This document shows, piece after piece, positions 27,818 through 39,900 of a stretch of DNA of 64,000 bases. Position 1 is the stretch's first letter; every line of letters begins with the position of its first letter. The stretch is from Apteryx mantelli (Eukaryota > Chordata > Aves > Apterygiformes > Apterygidae), in NCBI RefSeq assembly GCF_036417845.1, contig NC_089980.1, forward strand, positions 44,886,501-44,950,500, in the 5' to 3' direction. A program made the translations under genes and the position numbers. Below the pieces are notes generated by a model. The model was not told the DNA's origin. It worked only from the letters and a program-made list of their open reading frames with translations, and made no database searches.

Positions 27818-27851
27818 ATGGCGGCGCCCAGCCTGCTGCGTGGGGGGTTGA
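27801..27851 (+). promoter_or_regulatory. Overlapping out-of-frame upstream ORF
   Basis: An ATG at 27801 opens a 16-codon frame that ends at TGA 27849-27851, inside the MRPS18A coding region and in a different frame (17 nt offset). Its context is GTGACGATGC, with A at -2 rather than a purine at -3 plus G at +4, so it looks weaker than the main ATG (AAGATGG). Ribosomes initiating here would bypass the main start. Confidence 0.45.
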
Positions 27852-27917
27852 GGCGGTTGTTCGCCGGCCTCGTTGGAAACGGCCGGGCCTCGCCGCCGGC
27901 CCGCGCCCTCCGGGAGG
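27818..27917 (+). CDS. MRPS18A: MRPS18A exon 1 (start, presequence)
   Basis: Encodes residues 1-33 plus the first base of codon 34. The start is the first in-frame ATG and has a strong context (AAGATGG). The donor is G|GTGAGC. The peptide begins [15 protein letters not shown], a basic amphipathic mitochondrial-targeting-type leader. The end 'ALRE' joins to 'VVEVTEG', matching the human REVVE junction. Confidence 0.93.
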
Positions 27918-30900
27918 GTGAGCCCGGGCTGGGGGGGAGGGTTCTTGGGCGCGGGGCAGCCCTGGGGCCGTGCTACCTTGCCTCGTCCCCTTGCAGGCGG
28001 GAGAGGTCGTTGGGGGAGGCAGTTGGGTTCAAAATATTTTTTTTTTCTATCCCCTTCTCAAAAAAAAAAATCGCTTTTCTCAGGGTGAATTTTATTTTCT
28101 GTCTTTTTTTAATTGCAGTCGTGGAAGTGACTGAAGGCAACACGACCACGGTAAGTCTGCCTTTCCCCAGCAGTTGCCTGTGCTGTCGCTTTTTCTTCAT
28201 TCAGAAAGATATAAGCCTCCGGTTCCGTTCCTGGGGTCCCTAAAGGGTGATGACAAACGGGAAGAAGTCGTAGGGTGCAAAGGCAAAACAAAAATAAAAC
28301 CTATGTTACGCCTGCAGGTGCCCGGGTGGATGGTTAGGCAGCGAGATGTGTGGATCATCCCCCGCCCCCGTTTCTGGTGACGGGATCGGATGAGCCAAAG
28401 CTTGCGTCAGGACCACCTATGCGTGCAAAACCTGTCGTGTTGTCGCGCAGTTGGTGAAATTGGTAGCCCTGACTGAAGGTGTTCAGTAGCTGAAACACAA
28501 GTGGCAATTCTTCAGGTGTGTGCACCTTTTATAGGGCTGAGATGATGCCAGTTGCCACTCCTTTAACTAGTGTAGGCAGATACAAAGGAAGTCTGCCTGC
28601 TAATTTTGTCATTGCACCTCCGTCTTGGTGTGGCAACAGCATGTGTTATTTCAGGATTGTTCTGTGCCCCCCACACGCTTCACTTGCTTTTTTTTGATGT
28701 GTGTTATACTTGCTAATCAAATTGAATTGCATCTGTGCCTTTGTGACTGTAGGTAATACAAAGCTTGCATTTTATAACGTGTTCAGTAGCATATTCACTA
28801 GCATATTTCTTCTTTAGTGAAAGGGCATCAGTAAAGCAAGGCCCTAAATCCTAGAAGAAAACTGCTTCAGAAAATACAGTAGAATTTCTGAAGTAACTGA
28901 TAAAGAAGAGCATCTTCTTAGCTACAGTTTAAGACAGGAAATAAAACAATTAAAGCAGTAGAATTAAAATTTACTTCATTAACACCATCTGATATGTAGT
29001 ATTTTATCAAAAGACTTGTAGTTTTTGGAAGAAGCATAGAAGTTAGTGGGGGAATAAGAGGATTGAATTATTGTGTTCACATTACATATGCTAATACTGA
29101 ATTATCAATATTTTAGTTAGAAACAACCAATACAGATATTTTGAAGTGTGTAAACACCAAAGGGGTGAGTGGAGAAAGAAGTGTTTGAGACTATCTAGAA
29201 ACCACTGCATTAAATAGTCTGTAAGTAAATAATGAAGAGGGAACAGGGTTTCTGCTTGCTAATGAAACGCAGACAAAACCTGATCATGCATGCCATTGAA
29301 AGTCTGAGTTTCCTTCTTGTCCATATTTAGATTAGTGAACATTGTCGTCTTTGAAACCTGAATGGAGCAGGTTATTTATATTTTAGGTATATCATATAAA
29401 ATAAAACCCTGAAACTAACCAGATCTCTAGGTTATCAACAAAAGTAAGTTTAAGAAGTGACTGTAGATAGGATGGGAAGTCTCTTTTTCCTCTCAAGTGC
29501 ATAAGTACTAATCTTTTTCCAGATACGTAGAGAAGAGCTTACAGCATAAAATTGTTTTAGCCAAACCTAGCAAAGTATACATTTTTTGCTAAAAGCGTCT
29601 TCCTGTAAATAATAAAAGGGTTAGGGAGGGAAGAGGGATGGGTATAGTGGATTGCTGTATTTTGCACTCAGTTCATGTTTCAAAAGGGATATAAATTATA
29701 ATCTCAAAGACCCAGTGCATTAGTTTAGGCACAAAGTAACAAAGGTATACATTGCAGTAGCCAAACCCTTTAGAAAAATAATTCTCAACTCCTTGGTCTG
29801 TTGTAGAAAGAGGGGGGAGATTTGGATATTTCTACTGTATAATATCCTAGCATCGATCTAGGATGCATCAGTGCCCCTAGATGAGAAAATCTTGAACAAA
29901 TGGTGTGAACTGATGAACTAAAGGGCTGATATGTTTCTCAGCATATCTTCTGGTCACTTATCCTACCAACACTACATCAGACTTTTCTGAATCCTCATCA
30001 TTCTATGTGCTCTTGCTTTTATCAGTATTGAAGGAAGTGTTTGACATGAACCAGATGAATGAATCTCAAGGAAATCTGGATTTCATCAGCATACTCAGAA
30101 TGTAGAGCCCTTATTTTCCTGTAGTTTCCCTCTTAGTTCTCTAACAGAAGAATAAAAACTGAGTGACTTAAAATATGAGAGTCCTCAGTAGTTGGGAAAT
30201 AATTACCAAAAACTGTACTCTGAAATTTATCTCAGGAAAAGTTGATATTGACATACGTATTGAATCTTTATTCATTCCCAAAATGCAATTGCACTCAAAG
30301 TACAGTCTCAAGTCAAACTGGCAAGGATCAAGACCCTGAGGGAACCCCATACACCGACTTCCCAGAAAATAACCTCACCCATGAATAAAAATTAGATACT
30401 AGCCTATATTTTATATTCATAGTTACTTTTTTCTTTTCGTAAAACTGTCTGTCTCACGGGGGGTGAGAGAGGAGAAGGCTTACTTAAAAGTTGACAATAT
30501 TCCCCCCCCCTTTTTTTTTCTGACATACTGAGATGCTTCAACTACAAATAACCTTCCCTCTTGCCATCGCTAGACAAGAAAGAGACAGATCCATGGTATA
30601 AAACAGTTTTGACAGCTCAGCTGGATGTCACTGTCCCATACACACGTAGGGAAAATGCTTCTCCTTTCCCAGGTTTTCAGGTGCAAAACATGACAGTTCA
30701 GTCTAAATCAGTTAGACTTTTTTCTTAAAAGTAACATGGCATTCCTCCACAGTGTGGGAGACTTCTATCAGATATCCAGGATTTCTTTTAAGCTTTTTGC
30801 TGCTCAAAACAAATCTATTAATCCAGATTTACCTGGGTCTGTGCTAGAATTTTAAAGATCTTTGCCTCCTGCAAAACCCTGGCATAATGGAAGATCTTTG

Positions 30901-33900
30901 GCATAGTGTTTCCACATTCTGTTCTATACCTGTGCTTTCCTGCCTCTCAAGAGCTTTCTTGCACTATGTGAGGCTGACAGTTGGTGTTCAAAATCTGTTT
31001 CTTAATCTTAATTTGACCATTTCAAACTCCCAAAATATTCTGGAGAAAAGCTGGCTGAATTTGATTGCCTTTTCTCTCTATTAAGCTGTAAGTTGAGAGG
31101 GTTCTTGCTTCTATTCATAAGTTCTCAAAAAAGACATGCACACACATATATAGACTTAATATTCTTAATGCTTCTACATTTAGAAAACAAATCTCTAAAG
31201 TTCTTCCCACACACACCTTCTAGATTTCTTTGCATGTTACTTTTAAGAAAACTGAGTGCTAGATGTCACCACTTTGCAGTGATATAGAAATGATTGTAAA
31301 ATAATCTCCTAAAAGCAAAGGAATTTTTCAGAGAATTAAACTGGATAAAATATTGGTGTATTAAAATGAAATCTCTACAAACATCTTCTAACAGGCCTTT
31401 CTTCAATTTGACTTTTGCTCAGATTTTTCCCTATTGGTGATTTATAGTCTAGAAAGCCCCTGTGTATTTTGGCCTATAGCATGCATCTGCTACTCAGTGA
31501 CATTCTCATATTCTCAGCACACTTTTAAGGCTTTTGGCTAAAGAGTTGCTACAATTTCAAGACATTGTGGTCTGAATGACTACTGCAATAAATGGAATTC
31601 AGGCAAATGTTGCAAGTGCTTCACACTAATTGTGAACTAGATTAGATTTAAAGAAATGTATATCAGAACCTACCAAATGGGTCTTCTGTGTCCTTTGGGT
31701 TTGTTTCTTTTACCCATAGTCTGTGGACATACAAAGAGCTTGATCTATGCGTATTTGAGTGAGCTGTATAATGCAGATACTGTCCCCTTAACATCTGTGC
31801 AATACTGATCAGTGTGTTGTGGACTTGATGAAAAGTATTCCTCAAGTCACAGATGCATGCAGAGGTCTAAACTGTGGAATCTTTGCTTGATCATTTTATC
31901 CTCTGAATTGTTTCTTAGATTGAAGGGAGAATTATAGAGGATGCTGAGGTGCCAGCTCCTCCTAACCCCTCCGGCCAGTGTCCCATCTGTCGCTGGAACC
32001 TGAAGCATAAGTACGATTATGTGGTAAGTGTGATGACGGAGAGTTTCCCCATCCCCATAACTAGTTAAATACTACTGTCAGATCTTCATACTGTACAACC
32101 TGCCGCTTTCTTGTTTTGCTGAGCTTAGTAAAGGTAGTTAACCCCATCTCCATTTCTCTTGGATGTAACAAGAGCTTCCTACATAGTAACTGTTCAGTTT
32201 GGTAGATGGCATTCAGACTCCTTTGGTTCATCCTGGAAATGACAATTTTCTCTCTATAGTCTTTTCCAGATTTTTTCCTGGAGTGATCCCTTTAGAGAGA
32301 AAGGAGGAGGAGCTCATACCAAATAGGAGGCTTGCAGTTATGTGCATGCCCCTTATATGGCTTCCTCAGATCAGATGGCCAGGTATATCTCCAATGTGCC
32401 CAGCTGCCCTTCAGTTCTAGCAGTTTCCAGTTGGAAAACAACATTTAGTCAACTGATTCAAGCCTCTTCTAACTCCAGAGAGGCCAAAAGACCTGACTAG
32501 GTCCATTGTAAGTCTTGAAGCACTGCAGCTTCTCATTAGGTCATTGTCTACTAAGGCAGTAACTATTTACATCCCTTTTAAAGCTTTTGATGGATATGAA
32601 GGAAACCATACATGTTTGCATCCCTTTTGGCAATATGTTTTCATCCCTCTCAGCAAAGGAAAAATAGATTTGATTTGATTGAAGCGTTTTGCAGGAATTA
32701 CTAATGAGAAGTTTATTAACTAACAAGACAATTGTTAACACTAAATGTGGAAGATGTCAGGAAAATCCTTTAATGCATTAAAACAAAAGCACAGCAGTCA
32801 AGAGCACTTTTGAATAAGGAGAGTGAGATAGAAGATGTAGAATGTAGCTTTACAAGAGGTCATTCAAACACAAAGTTTAAAAAAGGACGAAGTGCCCCCC
32901 TTGCAAGCTGAAAACACAGTGCTGGAAGTGGAAAGGAAGAAAACCAGACAGGAACATGCTGTTACTAAGATAAGGCAAAAAAAAATGCAGAATAAGTTAA
33001 TGCCAATGGGATTAGGGGGATACAGATACAAATACATTTGGAGGAAAAGAAATACTTGTGAGAAAGAAAGTCCGCTAATGAGAGGAGAGGCGGACTAAAA
33101 GCCAGGTTGGCTGCAGAATGGCTAAGCTGTTCACATGCAGTCCTAACACAAACACAAAAGAGAGAAAAGTTATGTTTGAATAATTAGATAGTAATGGCAA
33201 TATTACGAATGACTACTGCAAAACAAGAGAAAAAACAGGTACAGAAGTAACTTAAGCATTGAATTAGATACAGGCCAGCAGGCCTAGACTGGCTGTAGAC
33301 CTCAGAACTTTAAGGAAATTAATTAACAAATATATTACTTCACTTGCAGGATTTTTTTAAAGCCTGAAAAAAATTTAAGGAATTACCAAGTTCTTTAAAA
33401 ATAGCAAGTGAAGTACTGAACAGTTGAGAGAGGAAACGGAATGATTTGGATGATTACCACTTGGTAAATTAAATGTGGACAATCTCTTAGTACAACAGTA
33501 TTGAATAGGAATAACCACAAATAACCTGCTGGATAGGATTACTTATGACTCATGAGTTACGAATAACTTGAGTACGAAACTAGTGCCAGACAAAATATTT
33601 AAAATTACTCCAGGCAGATGAAACAACAGATATGAGATCTAAATGAAATATCAGATCAGTGTCTTTCAAAGCCTGTGTTGCAGAAATGAAGTTGTCTAGG
33701 ATCTGAGTGTTGTCAATGATTCAAACTAAGGCTGGATACGATACTGAACAATGAAAAAGATAGTGGGGAAAAGTGCTTGGTGTTCCCTGGTCTGGTTTTC
33801 ACAAAAAAGTGGGAAAGCTAAAAATATACTGAATTTGCATGGGATAATAAATCAGAATAAATGACAAATACCATTAAGGTAAAGAAAATAATACAAAACC

Positions 33901-36900
33901 ATATTCAAATTTGTTTTGCGCTGCCCGTATTTGAATGCAGGGACTTCTTGCAAGAGATTCTTTCCTCTTTCATGATTGTTGAACTTGGTGGTGGTCAAAA
34001 CAGATTAGTCACTTACACTGGAAAATACTTTTCTAAGGTTAATTTAGTTTCATGTGACTTTTAAACGCAAGGAGTCAACAGCATCATTAAACCAGCTAGC
34101 TCTCCACAGATCTCCAGCAAGCATTCCATGAGTTGTATGTTAACCCCAGAAAAACTATAAACTGATACCCAGGGATGAAATGAGCAATGGGATTGGATTC
34201 ATTTTGAAATTTAATACCAAAACTCACATTCTACTGCTGTCTGTGGTAGAGGACTCTGCTGCAGATAGGGATAACAGGGCTGTTGAGAACAAAAGAAGTG
34301 GTTTTAGGCAAATACTTTGTGTTGTAGAGCCCGAATTCCAGGGTTAGAAGTAGGTTGTTAGTCCCAACAGAGAATGTGAAGCATGAGCCTTAGGTGTGTT
34401 TGTACAGTGAACTAAGATTATGCATTTTCTTCCAAAGCGAAGTTCAGTTTGGTTTTTAGATCTTGATTTCTACAGCTCATTAGGGAAGCAAGAGAAAACT
34501 AAACACTAGGAGAGATCCTTCAGCCAGAATCCTGAGAATCATTGTTGAGTTGAAATTGTTCCTAACAAATTCTGTTCTTGAGAGATAAGCTAGGAACGTG
34601 TCCTTCCTGGCTGTCGTGTCAATTTTGAATGTATATACATCTTGATTATGTACATATCCACTACTCTTGCTTCAGAGCAGAGGACAACTGGGACAAAAAG
34701 CTAGAGAGAGCAGCGTGAACTGGTAAATCAAAACTGTGGAAGGTTCCTACCTCAGTATTTAGAAGCATTCCTCCCTGGGGCTGATGGGAATTAGGAGAAA
34801 CTTCATTTCTGGAGCAGCTTGCTTCCTCTACTTGAATAAGTCTCTTATGTGTGTGAATGCTTTGTACCAGTCATGCGTTTTCAGGCTTTGAGATGTTAAA
34901 GTGAATAAAATTCTCCCCTTTTCTGCACAAAAGCCATCTCTGCTGTTTTTCTTTGCTGCAGCAGTGATGAGTAGCAGAATCTTGAAATGCTCAAATAGTA
35001 AAGTGCAGACATTTAACTCTGTCGGTAATTAAACAGTGACACAATTTACTCACCAGTGGTTGTAATTGGCCTAAAAGTCTTTAAATTGAGAACAGCTATT
35101 TTTCTTAAGGATATATCCTCATTCATACAGCATAATCTGTTTGATAAGAGATTAGAGTAAATGGATCACGGTGGTTCCTTTGAGATTTATAATTTGATAA
35201 TCTGAGATCAGGTAGTTGCATAGAAAGGAAAGTGTGAGCTTTTTTGCTTGGGATGCTTATAATTGGACAGAATAAAGCCCTATGAAAAGGGAAGTGTTGA
35301 ATTAGCCCCTGAGGGAGCTGGGTAATATGACCTCATAGGACTTTCCTTTTGTCATGTACAACTAGCACAGTCTAAAGTAGTGGCATAATGAGTTACTTTA
35401 GCTGTCAGAGAACTGGGGAACCAATGTCTCCCAAGTTATCAATCAACTGAACAGGCATTGTGAGCACTAGCAGGTCATGATTCCAGCCTGCCTCAGCTCT
35501 GGTGTGGAGGGCAGCAGTTGTCATTGCCAGTTCAGTCTTTAGTCTCTACTGAGGCTCAGAATAAAGAAGCCCATGGTACAAATTGCCATTGTTTATGGCT
35601 TGGGTATGTCTATCCACTGAAACTGAGACCTCTGTTGATTTTTCTTAGCCATCTAGTATCCATTGGAGATTAAAAAAGATGTTGGTCGTTGTCAGGATGT
35701 AAAACTGGATTGGAACCTGCAATCCTGTTATGAAATGCCTGGAGACTGGTGTACAGCTCCCAGGAGTAAGGGAGGGTGAAGAAAGCAGATTCTTATGTAA
35801 CTTGAAATAATGACTGACAGACTTGTCTGGTACAGCCCAGTACTAGTTTGATTACACAGACAGAATACTTCTTTCTTGGGGTAAATGACGGTTTTAATGG
35901 AAGGCATGTAACCAGTCAAGGATCTTGGGTTTCAAAGTGACTGCAGATACTATGTGTCTGCATTTCAGTTGCCATCCATTCACAAGAATGTGCTGCACAT
36001 AGTGTTTTGTTTATCTAGTTTATCCAGCCCTTTTAGAGGTGAAGGCTAAACTTGTTTTTCCTTTTTCCCCCCTTATCCCACTTCAAACATCATTAGTCTG
36101 AGTAGGCAGTAAATGTCATCTTTCTTTGACAGTAAATAGGGGAAACCAAACTGCAAGTTTTGCCTATTAGCCCTAGATTAATTCAATCCAAGTTGTTTTC
36201 ATCAAATGCTGCAGATTACAGGGGTGGGATTCTGGGTCCAGCCTCTTGGGAGCCGTCAAGTGATTAAAGCAAATCCGTGGTTACAGGCTTGGCTGTCCAC
36301 TAGCACAAAATGTGAATTTCATGGAACATGACGGCACCATGTGAACTTGCCAGACTTTTTTTTTTTTTTTTTTCCCCCTCAGACTGTTCTACATGCTTGC
36401 TTCCCTCCCCAGCTGCCCCACAAAGTTGGCTATACCTGTCTGCCTTCTCCCTGTGGTAAGATGCATCTGTGCAAGTATTCTGGGAGAGGCACCTGGCATG
36501 TTAACTGTGGGGATCTTCAGAAACGGACAAACCTTCTGTCCAGTGTGCAGCATTTTAAGCCAAACAGCATAAGCGTTAATTTGGAGCTGCAGCAGCCGGG
36601 ACATAGATGACTCAGTTAAGAAATGACTGTCACTCAAGAGAAGTTGGTCAGCTGGTGAGCTGTTGGTCAGAGTTGGTAATAGAGAGTGGATTTTCCTGAT
36701 TTTTTTTTTTTTTTTTTTTTCAGGGGGAGAAAAAGAGAGTATCTCCCTTTGCTTCCCACCTCCCCCCTTTGCATGGAAACACTTGATAGCAACCCTGTGA
36801 CTCCATGAGGTGTGGTGGTAATACAAGAAAGTACTTGGACCACACAAACCCTAGGCACTCCACAAGAGCCAGTGGCCTACTTAGACTTTCATGGCTGCAA

Positions 36901-39900
36901 AGATTGGAACAGCCTCAAACTTGCCATCAGTTCCCTCTTTCCTCTTCCCCACAGAGGAATACCGCAGGCTAATAGAAAAGTTTAGAAAGTTTTTCTCCTT
37001 CTAGGCACTTGGAACTGAACAGCCCTTTCTCACTAGTGAAGTGAGATGTTTGTGCTAAATGGCAAATTGAGCTGTTGATCTGGAGAACGGGATGGCTAAA
37101 GATGGAAAAACATCGGACTGAGTCTTGCTCCGGTTTCCTGGATCTAATCCAGCGCATTTCAGGAGTGGCCGAAAGTCAGTGCCCTTGGACCACTTGGCTG
37201 GCCTCGGTCCAGTTTCCACCAACGCAGCTGGCACTAACTGGTTCCCTGGTTACTGTTCTCATTGGCAAGGCCATGCATTAACTGGGCTGGGGACACTTCA
37301 CTTCCCTTTTACCCATAGATGTCCTCTCAGGAGCTCGCTGCTAGTTGCCTGACTGTGCTGTTCTTGTTCTTTGGATACAACATCACTCTGTGTGGTGGTT
37401 GATCAGGCATTTCGTATCAGCAAGAAGTTGCCTAATCTGTTGTGTTTTCAAAGGAGCTGGATCCGAAAATCAGCCAGAACATACTAATTTTAGACAAGCA
37501 GCAGTAAAACGGAAGCCAGATAAGGGAAGAGGGAAATTGCATGTGATGATGATGCTAGTGAGGATGGGATTGGAAAACCCCTCTAAATTCTGATACAGCA
37601 CTTGCATGACAGCGTCTGTCAGAATCAGTCATTATCAGAAAGCCATGCTGAATTCCTGTGGCCCACTTCAGAGCTGAGCTTGTCTTGTGCTGTAGGGATG
37701 GATGTATAAATCCTAGATGGCTGGGTTTTCTGGATGTTCATTTTATATCAACTTGTGATTGTTTGCCTTTACAAGGGTAGTAAATGAAGCTAGGCATGCT
37801 CCAGGGACCTCCTTGTGAAAGAGAATAGATAGGGGATGGGAGCAGGTTTGCCAACAGCAGGCAGAGTCAGGGTCACCCATAGTGAAAAGCCTTAAGTACT
37901 CTTTCTTCTCACGTGTTGCCCCAGACCAGAGGGGTGTTAAGAACTGACATACCTGGCTTGAATTCTCTCATGCTGTGGGGGTGCCTGCAGGCAGGTTCCT
38001 TCCAGCCTGTGAGCAGCTTCTGCGTGGTCCAGCTACACCAGCTATGAAAATGTTTACAACAGGAGCAGAGAAATAAACTTTCAACCAGCAGCAAGTCTGC
38101 CAACAGATGGGGAAAAACAAGCACGGTGTCTCCAGAGGCCCTTTGGGCCAATTTATGCTGATGTCAGCATATCAAGGGGACCTGCCTAGGTTGGTATGAG
38201 GGGTGCATCAGCAGCAGTGCCGTGTGCGGAAATGGAAAGCACGTATTTGAATGTCGGGCTGTTTCACTATGTGGTTAATGGTACCCTCTCTAACAGCTGT
38301 TCTGCTGCGTTTAAAAATTTGTCATACTAGCCCTTTGATATTATCTGATCCTAGAGATCCCTTAAATTTTGTTTTTATTAAGAATGCTTTATGCTTCTAG
38401 AGCTCTTAATCTGAAAGGTCAACAGCAGTGTAATCTAAATGATCCTCGAATCCCAGCCGAACCCTCAGCATGCTCTGAGTGCGCCTTTCATCCAGCATGG
38501 CTTTAACAGCCCCACCTAATGCACACACAATCAAAGGACTGAAGACAACAATTTATTCTATTAGGTCTTTCCCGTCACAGCGCAGTTCTTTCCTTATGAA
38601 AAGCTTCTTCCTATGAGATCTTGGAGTGTTTCCCTGCTCTCCACCCCTCCAGAGAGATACAAGGGAAGTTCCACCATGAGAAACTGGATAAAAGACTGAA
38701 GAATAGATAGCAGGGAACAGGCCTGCTCTGAGAGAGCAAGGAAAGGGACAGAGGTGATCTAACATATCTGTGACCTTTAGGATAGCAGCTGTGATGGTAT
38801 TTCAAGTTACATAAACACTATCCATCTGTAGATCTTGTGTAACTGTGCCTGAGTACCTAGGACACAGTTTATCTTGGATAGAATCTTGGAGCAAGGGACA
38901 GTGAAGTAGCAGAGCTTGCAGCTGACATAATGTGTTTACACTAGTGAAGTCAGGGGAAGACTCAGACCATCTGAGTGACCTAACTGAGCTAAGCTGTCAG
39001 GCAGAGTGATGGCAAGCGAAAGCCACTTGTTGTCAAGCTGCAGCCAAAAGGCGTAGGAAGGGATTATTGTTTTGTTTTGGTTTGTTTTGAGTTCTGTACA
39101 CAGCTTGAGGGTCAGCATGACACCTAAGAATCACAGTAGTTAAAGTAGCTGTAGCACTGATGGGTTTGCCCTTCTCTTGATCCCTCAGGATGTCTTGCTG
39201 TTGAGTCAGTTCATCCGTTCTGATGGAGGAATGCTGCCACGGAAGATCACAGGCCTCTGTCTGGAGGAGCACAAGAAGATTGCAGTCTGCGTGCAGATGG
39301 CTCACCGAGCAGGTACCTAGCCACTTCCTCAGGCAAACTCCGTACTGGGGGTACCAATAGAACCCTTTGAGAGGGTCTCCCACCCCATTAGTATAAGTGA
39401 GATTTCATTGTCCAGTCACTCAGCAAACTCATTATGCACCAAGTGCTGGGACAGGAAAGTGGACCAGGAACTACTTGTTCTCCTTTCTGTGTCTTCTCTT
39501 CTGCTTTAGAAGCAGACATTTATCCCTGCAGAGAAGCCTACTGTTGCAGAAACATGTGGGAAGTGACTCAGTTTGAAATAACTAATGATTAAGTATCAGC
39601 TTCTGAAATGATTTGCTTTAGCACAAGCTTGACCTTCTACCCCATTAATAACATGTGCCTGTCTACCCTCTGCCATATGAAGATCTCTTTGCTTTATCCT
39701 GGGAGTGGGTCCCAGACTGACCTAGTCTGCATATCGTACCGATCTGGTACCTGAGTTGAATCCAAGTTAAATCAACTGAGAATTTTAGTAGTCATATTTT
39801 CATCCTGAATATGGAATCTGACTAGACACCAATGCCCTATGTGCTCTTTAAAAGCCTCTTCAGTGAGCCCAAGTGGTTGTGCCTTTGGTTGCATATTACT

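Larger units (their letters stand above)
27690..28010. promoter_or_regulatory. CpG island over exon 1
   Basis: GC-rich, CpG-dense segment covering the promoter, exon 1 and most of the 201-bp intron 1, in strong contrast to the AT-rich DNA on both sides. It is the only such island obvious in the window, and it marks the 5' end of MRPS18A. Confidence 0.8.
32024..39188 (+). other. MRPS18A intron 3
   Basis: Intron of 7,165 bp. It contains two long poly(T) tracts followed by CAG (36356-36382 and 36700-36723) and a possible old CR1 tail at 35320-35350. No coding gene is recognised. Confidence 0.85.

Noticed and set aside
36389-36847. 152-codon - strand frame containing a lysine run
   Set aside because: The lysines are simply the reverse of the poly(T) tract. 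No homology.
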